Part shown: one piece after another, positions 48,707-61,312 of the stretch
Layout of the letters: the number at the start of each line of letters is the position of its first letter
How positions within the stretch are numbered: the stretch's first letter is position 1
NCBI GenBank assembly: GCA_033002965.1
Contig: JAURVB010001927.1
Coordinates: 1 to 64,000, forward strand
Direction of reading: 5' to 3'
DNA from: Piper betle
Lineage: Eukaryota > Streptophyta > Magnoliopsida > Piperales > Piperaceae
Length of the DNA: 64,000 bases
Made by a program: the position numbers and the translations under genes
The notes under the pieces: model-generated
What the model saw: only the letters and a program-made list of their open reading frames with translations
The model's database searches: none
Told to the model about the DNA's origin: nothing

Positions 48707-50060
48707 GATTTTTAAACCAACCAACTTACCATCCATTGTAACGAACATGCACGTACTGTACTTTGGGTTGTTAGATTAATTATCGGTGGCTAACATTGGG
48801 ATGCAATTGCAACTTTTTTCTGGATATTAATTTCATAAGAACTTTATTACAAGAGTTTACTGTTTTTAGTCGTAAATTAGAGGTATGAAATTAAACAAGT
48901 GGTTAAAGGAAAAGATTTGTTGTTTAGTGGGGGTTAAGGGAGTGCAATCTTTTAAGTTAGGTAAATTAGTTAAGGTTGCTTACATGGATGTTGTAACAAA
49001 CAGTGATGTTTATTATGAAAAGCTCATGTCTTGTGGACATTAAAAATGGACCAGAAGTGCATTCTGAAGAGAGTAAAGACAGAATAACATGTTTTGGCAA
49101 TTAATCCTTGCAGTCTATAAACAATCCGAAAACAAAAATATACTCTGAAAAAAATTACAAATTCTGTTCGACAATAACTGTTGGAACCGAAATCTCTTTG
49201 GTTGGTTGTTTGTGGCTGCTTTAATGGTTGGCACAAAAGAGAATCATATTATTAAAGATAATCATGTTTTATGACGTTAACAAAAAATAAAATATTGTTG
49301 AAGAGAACAACGTATAATGAATTATAATGAGAAGAAAGTATTGTTTCAAATTAAATATAGTTTAGATATAATATTAATTATGTATATCATCATCATCTTG
49401 ATCTTCTTTTCTCACCAACTAATGAATTGTCATGTTGGGGATATTGATTCCAAACAGGAATTAATATTTAAGAAAATAGTTTATATAAGCCTCGAACGGA
49501 AAAACTTCCCCTAGACCAATGTAGGTGGTTAGATTATAAGGATGACCTAAATTAATCTTTTTTTTTTAAAAAAAACTTCCTCGTCCTCTTCATCCCGCTC
49601 CTTTTCATAGATACCGCTGGCCAAATCCGACCAAGGTCGACTGGACCTGGTTTCCCTTGAGTAGATACAGTTGGGGGACAACCAAGTTCAACCGACTTTG
49701 GCTTGATCCAGTCATTTAATTTTTTTTCATATTTTTTTAATTACCATATTTGATTGTGTCCATCCAAGGGGGCTGATCTAGCTTCCCCATGGCTGGTTTG
49801 GCCGAGAGTCATTGATTTGGTTGCCATCTCCTACTATATGCGACCAAGTACCAAACTTTTTTTAAAAGGACAAATTTAGATTGTCCTTTTAATTGGACAC
49901 TCAGATTAATGCTTGGGACATAAATTTTTCATGCACCCAATGTACCTAAGTGAGACTCTTAATATAATTACAAATAGCAAAATTTTGACGAATATTTTAA
50001 TATTTTATTTTAAATGCTAAAAAAATATTTTTACTTATGTTTCAACCTGAGAAGAAGGTG
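48707..50060. other. PR-1 upstream DNA and AT-rich intergenic region
   Basis: No coding region recognised. The proximal part should hold further PR-1 promoter elements; no defence-type motif cluster could be fixed by eye. Confidence 0.3.
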
Positions 50061-50065
50061 TGTGA

Positions 50066-50091
50066 TATATATATATATATATATATATATG
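50066..50091. repeat. (TA)n microsatellite
   Basis: About 13 TA units at the left edge of the GC-rich segment. A second run (51318-51348) lies at its right edge. Confidence 0.85.
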
Positions 50092-50136
50092 GAAAATAAT
50101 TCTAGGGCGAATACAATTCTTGTATTCTCCCAATCT

Positions 50137-50163
50137 GGGCCGTCAGATATAAGCTGACGGCCC
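50137..50163. repeat. Perfect 10-bp-arm palindrome
   Basis: GGGCCGTCAG at 50137-50146 and its exact complement CTGACGGCCC at 50154-50163 flank a 7-base loop. It lies near the left end of the GC-rich repeat segment and may be a subterminal feature of a transposon. Confidence 0.75.
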
Positions 50164-50286
50164 AAATCTGTTTTCTTCCCCTCTTCCCTCCCACTACCAT
50201 CCACGCCGCTGCCACAACTGCCCTTGTCGTCCACCGCCGCCGTGCTCCCCTGTCGGCGCCCACGCCTGCATCCTTAGTTGCTCTCA

Positions 50287-51140
50287 CACCCTCGTGCCCC
50301 TGTCCGCATTACCGATGACCTCCGCTCGCCGCGCCCACGCTCGATGCGCCACCGCTGTTCCTCCGCCACGCCCACATCTACAGGCGTGGACACGACGAGG
50401 AGGAATGGCCGTGGCATGTCGGGCATGGGCGCGAGCATGGGCATGGCGGAGGAGCAAGAGTGGTGGCACCACGAGCGTGAGCAAGGCAGAGGGTAGCAGC
50501 GCAGGAGTGGGCGCGGGTGAGGGCATGGTGAGGAATGGTGCGGGCGGGGGCGCTGGTGTGGAAGGGGGCGGGGGCGCGGTGCGGATGGGGTCACGAGGGG
50601 GCACGCTAGCGGGGATGGGGTCGAGAGGGGGCACGGCAGCGCCGACAGGGTCGCAAAGGGGAGCGGTGGTGTGTGCAGGGGGCGGCAACCCGGGTGGGGG
50701 AACTGCAACGAGGGTGAGGGCATGGGACCCTCGTGCCCCTATCCGCATTACCGATGACCTCCGCCGCCGCGCCCACGCTCGATGCACCACCACTGTTCCT
50801 CCGCCACGCCCACATCTACAGGCGTGGACACGACGAGGAGGAATGGCCGCGGCATGTCGGGCATGGGCGCGAGCATGGGCATGGCGGAGGAGCAAGAGTG
50901 GTGGCACCACGAGCGTGAGCAAGGCAGAGGGTAGCAGCACAGGCGTGGGCGCGGGTGAGGGCATGGTGAGGAATGGTGCGGGCAGGGGCGCGGTGCAGAT
51001 GGGGTCACGAGGGGGCACGCTAGCGGGGATGGGGTCGAGAGGGGGCACGGCAGCGCCGACAGGGTCGCAAAGGGGGAGTGGTGGCGTGTGCAGGGGGCGG
51101 CAACCCGGGTGGGGGAACAGCAACGAGGGTGAGGGCATGG
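50287..51140. repeat. GC-rich tandem duplication, unit about 440 bp
   Basis: Copy 1 is 50287-50726 and copy 2 about 50727-51140. Each begins ACCCTCGTGCCCC..CCGCATTACCGATGACC and ends GGTGAGGGCATGGG. They are nearly identical apart from a deletion of about 30 bases in copy 2 near 50980. Open frames of over 300 codons exist on both strands, but they are Pro/Ala/His/Arg or Gly/Arg rich with no domain, so they are ascribed to base composition and the lack of AT-rich stops. Confidence 0.85.
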
Positions 51141-51315
51141 GCGCGACGGATAGTCCGATTATAAGGACGGAGACAGCGGCGAGCGACGGCCGGGGAGGAG
51201 GAGAGGAGATATTTGTTTTTAAGATCTTCAGAGCTAGACCGTCTTTATGATTGGACAATCCAGATTAGGGGCGACGGCAGGAAATTTTGCTGTGGTTGCC
51301 CCCAGGCTAGCCTAA

Positions 51316-51352
<37 letters not shown>

Positions 51353-51355
51353 TTG

Positions 51356-52046
51356 GTTATTCTGCAACATGATGCAGAAATTGTTTCTGCACCCAATTTA
51401 ATCTGAGTCGTCCATTTACATGAACGGCTCAGATCAAATCCAAATAATACCTAAACTCCTCACCCTCCCCCTCCCACCCCTGTCGCCGTCTCCCCCTTGC
51501 CGCCCCTCCCCTGCTGCCCTTCCCTGCCGGTGGTTGAAGGTCGAAATCAACAAAACCAAAATTTACAAACATTAGAAAAAGAGCGGTGGCAAGCCTGGGT
51601 AGCCACAATGATTGAAGGGTCGAAGAGGCGGCAATTGCAAGCCCGATGGCGGTGGCAAATTCGGCAGCGTTGGCCAGCCCAGTTGCGGCGGCGGTTGAGG
51701 GATCGAAGAGGCGGCGGTTGTAAGCCCAGCGGCGGTGGCAAACTCAATGGCAAGTCTAGCTACGACGGTGGTTGAGGGTCAAAGAGGTGGCAGGGAGGGG
51801 GACAGAGGAGCCAGCAAGGGGCGGTAGGGAGGGCAGGAGGGAGGGGTGCAGCAAGAGGGGGTGGTAGGGAGGGGCGGGAGGTAGGGGGGCGGCAGGAGGG
51901 GTTGGAGGAGGGAGGCGGCTACAAAGGTGAGAAGGAGAAGGGGTGAGTAGTTTAGTTATTTTTGGATTTGATCTGGGTCGTTCATGTAAATGGACGACCC
52001 AGATCAAATTAGGTGTAGAACATAAATCTGCATCATGTTGCATAAT

Positions 52047-52049
<3 letters not shown>
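51356..52049. mobile_element. MULE-like non-autonomous element with about 110-bp inverted termini
   Basis: Left arm 51356-51470 (GTTATTCTGCAACATGATGC, then TCGTCCATTTACATGAACGG) is complementary to right arm 51940-52049 (GGATTTGATCTGGGTCGTTC to GCATCATGTTGCATAATAAC) with few mismatches. Long inverted termini with a GC-rich non-coding interior of about 470 bp fit Mutator-like or Pack-MULE structure. No clear 9-bp target-site duplication is visible because microsatellites flank both sides. Confidence 0.7.

Positions 52050-52139
<90 letters not shown>
52050..52139. repeat. (CT)n(TA)n compound microsatellite
   Basis: About 17 CT units, TTTTT, then about 27 TA units, directly next to the MULE-like element. 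Confidence 0.9.
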
Positions 52140-52140
<1 letters not shown>

Positions 52141-52657
52141 GACTAAGATTTGTTTTGTCTTTAGTAACCTATGGATGAAAGATTTTCTTAGCTTTATCAC
52201 AATCCTCTCTTTAACAAGTTGGCATGTGATGACATGTCAAATGAATCTTCAAAGTGGACCCCACGTGTTTTATCCTCTAACATGCATATCTTGGCTTTTG
52301 ACAAATTGAAGGCTTTTTATTTTGAATTTCAGCGCTTTAGGTTTCTCCACAAAGTGACATCTTTGTGTTGCTTTTAATGAATGAAAAATCCGGATTAAAT
52401 TTTCAAACTTTGAAATCTATTAAATAAGCATGAAATCTACAAAAAGAAAATAACCTTCCTCTATTGTTATAAAATATTCATTGATAAAAAAGTATTAATT
52501 TGAATTCAATCATAGAAAATTACAAAAGTCAATTAGTATTTTGATTAAAATTCATTCTTTTTCGTTTAATATATATCAGATTTTCACAAAATTAATAGAA
52601 TAGCTAGCACATCATGCAGGTTTACAACTAGTTAGTGTGTATGTGTGTATATATATG

Positions 52658-53280
52658 TGTCACCCCGATTTCGGCTTACCTAAGAACTGAATCGGAAATG
52701 TCGTGATCGAGCCGAGTCATGTCTAAAGCAAATCATTAATATAGACTGAAGTAACCCGCTTGACATCAAGATAATAGAAAATATCGATAAATATGCATAA
52801 AAAATACGTTAAGTGTAAGTAAAAGTGTAAAGGAAAATAACTGCGTTAATCTCTAATGTGTGTAACGTTTATCTGTCCTCCCACCAAAGCTGGCCCAGAA
52901 TCACAAAATCTACATATATAATAGGAAAAGTGTCACTAACAAGTGATACTGGTCAAGAAATAACTAATAACTGGCACAGAAGACCTGACCCTCTTGTTAA
53001 ATGAAAACATTTATAAACTCCTTTACAGAATCTCTCATAAGGGCATTTATTAGGAGTCGTCAACCTTGCATGACAACATCCCCTTTCCATTTCATCTTAT
53101 GCCTCGTCAACTTTAAAAATTATCCCTTGCGCGAGAACATTAGTTTCTTTTCTTTCAGACTTTTACATCTTTCGTATCATTCTTGGCTTTAAGTGCAGAG
53201 GCCGAGTACTCTCAGGCATGCGCTTTCAATACCCTTTGAAACCCCAAGTTAGACATACGCTGCATTATAGTACTTGTAAA
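52658..53280 (-). mobile_element. Gypsy-family LTR fragment
   Basis: Begins (plus strand) TGTCACCCCGATTTCGG, the reverse of a typical ...GGGGTGACA LTR end. The block 53198-53280 (GGCCGAGTACTCTCAGGCAT, then TACCCTTTGAA) matches 56218-56300 and 61928-62010 inside the two large minus-strand LTRs. It is therefore a diverged member of the same family, cut off at 53280 where TGTAAAACCCTG starts what looks like another LTR. Confidence 0.5.
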
Positions 53281-54119
53281 TGTAAAACCCTGAAAATAAC
53301 TACGTTATTTTATTTAAGGTTTTATAAATCTTGGAACAAATCTTAAATATTTTTTAATTAAATTAATTCTTAGGAATCAATATAAAAAATTATCAATTAT
53401 TACCTTTAAAGTATTTGTACGGTAGTATTTATGGATTGTTTTAAATATGTTTTGTTTTGTATTTTATTTTATTTATTGATTTTCCCTTTCGATCGAATAA
53501 AATTCAACCACAAGTCAAACCCATTGGCCTTGGGTTGGTAGCGGCTACAGTCTCTTGGGTAGGCTGACATGGCGTATAAGGGTAGAGTTTTGGTTGAGAG
53601 TTGAAAATAAGGGGAAGACTTGGTTTAATATATTAAAAAGCTTCCATGGAATTAGAGGACATTCTGGAAGTGTGTTAAGGCATAAACACTGGTATGAGAT
53701 GGTGTGTCACTTATATGTCGTGTTAGGTACATGTGACACTTAATTAATGAGAGTATATAGGACACCTTTACAATCTGTGATGTTATCTAGGTAATATGGG
53801 TGGTATGAAATACCTATACGAGATGGATGACAATGTCATGGTTAGGGGTGGGCATTGGTCGGATGGATGTCAGACAAGTTGTTATCTATGACTGTCAAAA
53901 ATTTTGTTGGACAAAATTTGTCCGACTGAATCATTGTTCGAATTGTCCATCAGCCCAAACAGTGTTCATGGACGGTCCGAAATCAAATAGCTTACCCTAA
54001 CAAGTACAGTTCGTGTTCACGGAGCCCTCATCTTCTTTGTGCTGGCGCCTGCAGACCCCCTTTGTTGGCCTGTGTGCCGCCCGCGTACCCTCCACTGTTG
54101 CCTACGTACCCCCTCTGCC

Positions 54120-54345
54120 GCCCTGCATGCCAAGGCAAAGCTGTTCGTGAGGAACCTCCCGACGAGGCTGGGGAGTATTCGCCGTTGGACTAATTTGCCA
54201 AGTACGGGGAGGTGGTCTGGTCGGTTGTGTCGAGGGACAAGAGCACCGGGAACCCGAAAGGCTTCTGCTTTGTGAGCTTCTCCACCACCGAGTGCCCGGC
54301 AGGGCCTTCAAGACGACTGGCAGCATGTCCTTGGGAGGATGGTCA
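54120..54345 (+). pseudogene. Captured RRM (RNA-recognition motif) fragment
   Basis: One frame has RNP2 (KLFVRNLP at 54138-54161); after a shift the next frame has VVWSVVSRDKSTGNPKGFCF and VSFSTTE, which is the loop and RNP1 of the same domain. RRM proteins bind single-stranded RNA. The start, the second half of the domain and the rest of the protein are missing, and the frame change between RNP2 and RNP1 shows decay. GC content is far above that of the surrounding element. Following DNA (54345-55300) is T-rich and may be captured intron. Confidence 0.8.
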
Positions 54346-55327
54346 GTTCCCCTTATCTAGGGTTTATATATGTGTATTTGCGTTTGATGCTTTGATATGA
54401 AATTTGTTTGTAGCCGACATGTTGATGATTGTTGGGGGGTTAAGGATAATTGGGGTTTTTTTATATATATTTATATAGATTTTGAATGATTTAGTGGTAT
54501 TGTTGTTGATTTAGAGAAATTTGTTTTGTGTGATGTGACTAGGTGTTGTATGGTGGCTTCTGTTTTTATTTTTTGTTAGTGTCATGGTCTAGTTTGGTAG
54601 TCTGTGGATTTGTTTTTTACGTGGGTTCTGACGAGTCTGGATTGGATTTTGAGGGACTGTTCTTCTTCGTCTGCTGTGGTTTTGGTGTTTGATCTTTTGT
54701 TGGATTTGGGGCGGTTTTGAATTAGTTTTTGTGTTGCAAACTGTTGTGTATTTTTTGACGTTGGGATTTTTGGATCATTTTGGCTTTAGTTTGTGGTGAA
54801 CCTGGTTCTTCCTCCACGTTTCAACCACTTTTGTGTCTTGTTGTCTTTTTTCCTGAACTTCTTTGCCTGGACTCTTGATGAAATTTCGAATCTTTTTATT
54901 TTTTTCTTTTTAAGCTTTTTGCCTTGTCGGCCGCCCCCCAAAGTCTCAACCTTTGCTCTATTTTTGCCTCTTTTTTAGTTTTCTCATGGGAAGGTGAGGA
55001 AGAAGTATTAAAAAAAATGGTTCTTGAGCAACTGCATCTGATTTTACAGTCTTCTTTTCGTGCATCACCATTTTTGCATTGTAGGTTTTTGTTCGTATGG
55101 GTGATGGGGATACGTCTCAAAACTCTTGATCAAACTTTTGGTGACAAAGATTGAGTTCTTTTTTCTGGTTATTTTAGATATTAAATATTAATTTTATGTA
55201 TAAACTTGTTGAAGTTATTATCTTATTGATATAAAATATCGAACATTCTGTCGGTTGTTTGGTGGAACATAGAAATATCCATGCTTGGTTTGTTTTTATT
55301 CGGTCGAATTCGATCGTACATGCTTCG

Positions 55328-58208
55328 TGTAACACCCCAAACCGGCTCACGCTCGTGAACCAAACCGGCATGTTACAGGCCCCGGTTAGGTCGGCTAACC
55401 CGAACCTAACTCATGCGGATCTAATCTCAGCGTCTTAAGATGAAGATACGACTCGTCATACATGGATGAATGCACGGAATCCTAACATGATACTACATGG
55501 ATGACATGCAAACTAAATTACACACCAATACAATTACGATCAAATCAGTAAAAATTCTAAAATAACACAGACAAAATCTCCCCTAAAAGTGCAATTAGGG
55601 GCCACCCTGTCAAATAATATATATAAATATATATGCATGCATCAACAATTTCATTCACACAGAATCTAATCTACTATACACTCATTCTGAAGCTTGGGTC
55701 TCAACCCACAACACTTCCACTGTGCAATCTATTCACATTTCCTTTTCCTGTCATCATGTCTTAGTATTTCATCTCATCATGTCCTCATATTTTAGCATTT
55801 AATCACATCACATCAATATAATAACATCATAACAAAATATAACCACTCAATCGACTGACATGTGTGCAAGTGACGACAGTGCTCCTCCGTCCAAACTGGC
55901 TCCTCCAACTCGTGATTATTACCTACATATAGTATAAAAACACGTCAGTAACAAGTGTTACTAGTCCGGAAAATAAAATAACTATAACAAGCTGGCTATG
56001 AGAGCAAACTCTCATATGAAAGAAAACATCATATACTCCTCGTGAACACTCTGAAGGGCACCTACTGAGGAGCCACTGGGCTGCAGACCCGGTAGCATCC
56101 CGAACTGACTGATCTGTTGCTGCTGATGCCTCTCTCGGCATTTTCTTACTTCATTTTCTGGTCTCAAATCCTAAGCCCTCTCCTTACCTCCATATTTCTC
56201 CTAGCCTTGAGCACGAAGGCCGAGTACTCTCAGGCAGTCGCCTTTAGTACCCTTTGAACCACAAGTCCGGACATGCGCTGTACTAAACAGTACCCGTAAA
56301 CCTCCACGTTCTCCGGGTGTGAGGAACTCAAATGCGGAGTTGTCAGGATCCCTCAGGAATGGAACAGTCCGCTGCACTAATCCAGAGCCCGCTTTGATTG
56401 TCACGGCATCCGCTCATGGTACGTGCAGTCGGTTTCTCCATCTCTCGTCTCACTGAAAACTCGATAAAATTATATATATAGGCCTGGGAAGGGATTTATA
56501 TAATAGGCCCGAAGGCAACTTGTGGTGGATCTTGTTTTCGAAATCATCCTCGAGGATCTCATCCTGAGGGGTTATTAATCCGGAAAACTGTTCGATTAAA
56601 TGGCCCGAGTTAAGTGGGATCCGATAAAATGCCACTTAACCCGTCCTGCAAATAATAAAATAAACATACAATAGAAGAGACGTAAAATAGAGGCGAGTCC
56701 TAAACGGACCTGGTAGAAGCTCCAAGCGTGTCATCGTGCCTAGGCGGCGAGCTCCTACTCCGTACCTACACATCAAAACTAAATACTAACGCCCGCTAAC
56801 TAAATGATGCATCAAACTCAACATGACCAATACACACTCACAATACAACCAACATCAATCAACAATCAAATAATCATAAGTATGAAAGGAATTCTAACTC
56901 CTATTCATACCAATCTTATCGTGTTTTTCTAAGTTACATCGTAATCACTTATCATGCTCTCATTAGATCACTTACTCTTCATTTACACTTAATCTCATCA
57001 TGCAACTCATCGTTTCATCCATAATTAAGCATTAATCACATCAATAAACCAACCCTAGCATGTTGTGCTAACAATCATCAAGTTTAAATTATAAATTCGG
57101 AGGTAATTACACCTCACGTCGTCTGCAATCGCGACGATTAGGGTTTCGTCACGATCTCAAGCGATTCGCGTCGGCGTCCGAAGTTCGATCAGGATCGACT
57201 GGATGACTAAGATTCTAGCAAATCTGCAAATTTTTCCGACAGGTTCCAGCGGTTTTCTGGCAGGTTTCAATAGTTTTACGGCAGCTTTCGGCGGTTTTCT
57301 AACTACAATCATCGGCGGCGTCTACTGGCTGGATAGGGGTCATATTGGGTACCATTGGAACCGGCTCGGCGAGCCCAACGCATCTACGGCATCGACATGG
57401 TCAACAGAGGTGGCGGCTCACCCAAAAATGGCAAAACAGAGGCGGCGGCGATGTGGGACTCGATTCAGCTGGCCTGAGCGGTGATGGCCTCCGTTCTGGT
57501 CAGGAAAGGTCACTGGGTGGTCGAAGGTGCTGAGGCGACCACTGGATGGCGGCTGCGACGGTCGCCAGTGGCAGAATCGGCAACACAACCGAAAAGTAGT
57601 TGCGGCGCTAGGCTCGGCGATTCTGGCGTCACGGTGGCCTAGCAGCGGACAGGGACTGGTCAGGGCGGCACGGCAACACCACGGCATGGGCCTGACGGCG
57701 ACGATCGACGGCAGGCCAACATCAACGGCAGTGGCGGCGACAAGAAAAAGGAGCGGCAATCAGGGTTTGGGGAAAAAGACGTCAGGGGAGAAAAGAAAAG
57801 GGCTCAGTGGCAAAGTCATGAATAATACTTGACTTCGTAGTCGTGGTTCGAGTAAACAAACACCAAAACATCATAATGATATGCTCTAGAACTATCAACC
57901 CACCCAAACTTCCCATAACCCATCCTAACGATGTAAACGACCTAAAACTAATTCTACGATCCACTGCATATAAAAATAAAATAATAAAAAAAATAATTGG
58001 CATACTCTCATATATTCTGATAACTTATTCTGTTCTACTATGTTCATGACGTTATCATCATATACTTGGGTACGCATGACCCTCATAGCTCATACACGCG
58101 ACTGGCGTCGGCTCAGTACATATGTTCTGAATCTAACTCGACTCGAAAATAACGGTCATACCGACCGATTCTGAATATAAAACCATGACTCGAATCGTGG
58201 GTTTTACA
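55328..58208 (-). mobile_element. Solo LTR, 2881 bp, inside the hAT-like element
   Basis: Plus-strand ends TGTAACACCCCAAACC and CGTGGGTTTTACA; in its own orientation it runs TGTAAAACCC to GGGGTGTTACA. Flanks CTTCG (55323-55327) and ATTCG (58209-58213) agree at 4 of 5 bases, a slightly diverged target-site duplication. It is a close relative of the LTR at 61313-63995 (collinear throughout, same GC-rich patch at 57140-57790). Open frames such as 57418-57759 are by-products of that patch. Confidence 0.8.
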
Positions 58209-58266
58209 ATTCGGACTTCAGTCGGACTTGGTAATTCGGAAATCCATGCCCACCCCTAGTCATGGG

Positions 58267-58649
58267 ACAGTGTGCCCCACTTTAGCTATGCATATGAGTG
58301 ACAATGGTTAAATTAAGAAAAATATATCGATGAATTATAGTCTGTTATGTGACAAGATATGAGTTTATGGGAAGTAAAGATCCCAATGAAGCATAAAGAT
58401 ACATATAGCGTTAATCAAAATGACTACTCAAATGCAATAGAGGATTAACTTTTGAAGTGTCCTTGAATAATTTGGCTTTAGGATGTAGAAGAAGTGAAGA
58501 AGTGGATCAAAATGAGTTACATGATCAACCATTACAAACTAGAAGTGGAAAAATTGTAAATCGTGATTTTTATAAAATAAACTTTTAAGAAAATGTGAAG
58601 ATATTTAAATTAACTTATATAGTGCTGGATATAAGTATACAAACGTCAT
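58267..58649. other. Repeat DNA right of the hAT-like element
   Basis: Continuation of the sequence into which the hAT-like element inserted (left part 53281-53834). It probably belongs to an older retroelement, but no domain was recognised. Confidence 0.35.
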
Positions 58650-60646
58650 CTAAATGACCCGTGTTAAGTGGATCCGATAAAATAACCACTTAACATGTCC
58701 TGCAATTTGGAATCAAATTAACAATAGAGTATAACGATAAGAAGATAGAAGAGTCTTAATAGACCTGTGGTCTAAACTCTAAGCATGATGTCTCCTCTAC
58801 GGTGAGCTCAGACTTTGAAACCAACATCGAAGCCTACTACTAAGTAAAATAGTGACATCTCTATATGATGCATGTTTGTAGTTTGTGCTTACATAATCAA
58901 TACATCTTAATAAAGAAGACTGTTATATAAACCTAAAACTAAACATACATCAAACAAATCGAGATATAATAAAAGAAACAACTAATAACAAATAACACAT
59001 AAATAAATACATACACATAAATAAATACATAAATAATAAATACATGAAAATAATCAATACTCTAACCATAAAATAATAATAATATATACTATATAAATGT
59101 GTGGCTAAACAAGAGTAAATATTGCATATACTCATGTTATTAACATATAAATAATTAAATAAATAAATATATAATCATTAAATAAATAAATAAATAAATA
59201 GTTAATTTTAATTAATCATGAATAATAATAATAATAATATCATAGTCATCATAGTTATCCAATTCAAAATACACAATTAAATACAAATAAATAATAACAT
59301 ACATGCAACAAACAAATAAATAAATAAATAAAATTTAATAAATATGAATAAGATTAACATTAGTAAGTAAATATATCAATAATAATAATATATCATCATA
59401 TAAGCACTCATCATATACGACAAATATCTAAATAAAAAGAATAAACAATAATGAATAAATAAATAAATAAATAAAATAATACAATCAAAATATTCTAAAT
59501 AATGTGAATATGCATATAAACTAATATAGGGTGTCTAGAATTACTAAAAACGGTCGAAAATGAGTTAAATCGGGCTAACTCACTAAATAGAACTCAGTCG
59601 GCCGGGTTAACTCGGTCTTGGTCACATAAACTACATGGTCTGGTCTGGTGGACACGGAAAAGGGTGAAATCACCACAGGTGTGGCATTGTTGCCAGCGGC
59701 AATTGTGATCACGACAGTGGTCATGGGTGGTGTCAAAATGAAGATCTTGATGAAAGTAACTATCGGTGGTTGGACCGGCTGAAGGTGGCTCGTCAAAGCG
59801 AAAAATGGCCCAAAAGGGTGGTGGTAGCAGTAGAAACCTACTACAAAAGCTTTGTTGCCAGTAGCGACTGCAACAACAATGGTAGTCGTGAGTGGTGCAA
59901 ATGGAAAGCCTATCATGAGGTCATCCTGTGGGTGCCAGTTTGATGGCCGGGGCGAGCTGGTGACTCACTAGTGGTGAGCCAAAGTGACGGCGGCACTAGG
60001 GGTATAAACTCTGAAAATCATGTGAAATCTCTGGAAAATAACATGGTGCAGCTAGGGGCTAACGTGGACGACTCAGATCTTGCCATATGGCACGATTTGA
60101 AAATCTAACAACTCGTAGCCTAGTGGGGCCCACCTATGGTTATATGCAATATGTATATGGACAAAAAGCTAAGATCGAGACCGTTCAAAGAGAAAACTAA
60201 CTTTATAGGCAAGAATCGAGATAAGAAAGCTAAATGGGTCTTGAATCCTCAATTCAAGTAGGTGAAAACCTACGACTTAATCAAATTGGGCCAACAGGGC
60301 ACAATCTGGTGATACAAAATCCCTATGATGCATGCAAAGAAGATACTCTGAAATTCTCAAATGGATACTAAACGCTGCAATGGCCTAAATCTAGGCCTAC
60401 AACCTTGGCTAACCCATCAAAAAACATTTGTGTACCTTGTATATATAATGATAACTCATGTTCTATTGTAGCCTATTTCAAGCTATCATCGGCATGTCAG
60501 GCATACTTAGCCACCATAACATACTCATACGACCATTTGGGCCCGATACTCATTATCTAAAAACTGGTCTTGAACCAACTCAAGACTAGCCCGAACTGGG
60601 CAAAACTACAACTGGGTAAAACCCTAACCCGAAGTTGGGTTTTACA
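58650..60646 (-). mobile_element. Ty3/Gypsy 3' LTR remnant
   Basis: In its own (minus) orientation it begins TGTAAAACCCAACTTCGGG at 60646, preceded by a purine tract AAGGAGGAGAGGT (60647-60659), as expected of a 3' LTR. The first 60 bases and the AATAAATAAAT-rich part (58980-59480) correspond to the solo LTR at 29175-32364. Its distal part is missing or unrecognisable before 58650. Confidence 0.65.
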
Positions 60647-61312
60647 ACCTCTCCTCCTTATAAAAATTTTGCCCTCGAAATTTCTTACATCAAATGCGAT
60701 CGGAGGACTCAACTGAAGATGTCATCTCATTGATAAATTGGTAGCTCTCCCTCGAAAGCTAGATACACACAGCTCAAATGGACCAACATGAAGTTAGAAT
60801 TCTGAACATCGACAAAGCTCACTAGCTCCTTACTAATTTGGCTAGACGGACTACACATGATTGAATCATCTGGTAAAATTGGTCATACATGCTAGAATCA
60901 TCTGTCTAGACTGACCATTCAAGCTCGAATCGTCTTGCTGGACTGACCATGCATGCTCAAATTATCTCGCACAACTAGCTCCTAGTCACTACAAACTATG
61001 GGGACTGAAATGCAATGACCTAGGCGGGAAAAACCTAAGCTCACCCCTAAGGGTTTAATGGGTAGTCGAGTAGGTACTCTAGAGTACTGCAGGGTACTAG
61101 TTTGTACTACATCAAGAAAAACTATGTCTATGCGAGGTATGCAGCCTAACATCTACCCATGTCTCCCTAATCCTTATCAATGCAATAGGTCAACTGCTTG
61201 TACCCTCAGGGCACTCTGCTCCAGGTCTTGTGGCTATACTAGGGTGTCATGCACATCCTGCTAGTATATGGTAGACTCTAGTACCAAATAATGGTACATG
61301 CTAATGGGCTAT
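60647..61312 (-). mobile_element. 3' internal segment of the Gypsy element
   Basis: Minus strand upstream of the purine tract reads AATTTCGAGGGCAAAATTTT, the typical end of plant Gypsy polyproteins and spacer next to the polypurine tract. The rest has no readable pol domain. The solo LTR at 61313 interrupts it. Confidence 0.5.

Larger units (their letters stand above)
53843..58258. mobile_element. hAT-like element carrying an RRM gene fragment, split by a solo LTR
   Basis: Left end TAGGGGTGGGCATTGG at 53843; right end ATGCCCACCCCTA ending at 58258, its inverse over 13 bases. Flanks GTCATGGT (53835-53842) and GTCATGGG (58259-58266) agree at 7 of 8 positions, the 8-bp duplication of hAT transposons. 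Element proper is 53843-55327 plus 58209-58258, about 1.5 kb; the rest is a later LTR insertion. No transposase is visible, so it is non-autonomous. It holds a fragment of an RNA-binding protein gene (54120-54330), making it a Pack-type hAT. Confidence 0.75.

Noticed and set aside
53281..53842. Second complete LTR beginning TGTAAAACCCTG
   Set aside because: The start looks right, but no matching end or target-site duplication could be found after the hAT-like insertion, so it is not listed as an element.
57418..57832. Frames of about 100 codons in the LTR at 55328-58208
   Set aside because: Located in the GC-rich patch of a non-coding LTR; not conserved as a frame in the related LTR at 62850-63500.
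59000..59480. AATAAATAAAT-rich tract as a CRISPR array or satellite
   Set aside because: Irregular 4-bp words inside a plant LTR, mirrored in the solo LTR at 30540-31080; there are no regular repeats with spacers.
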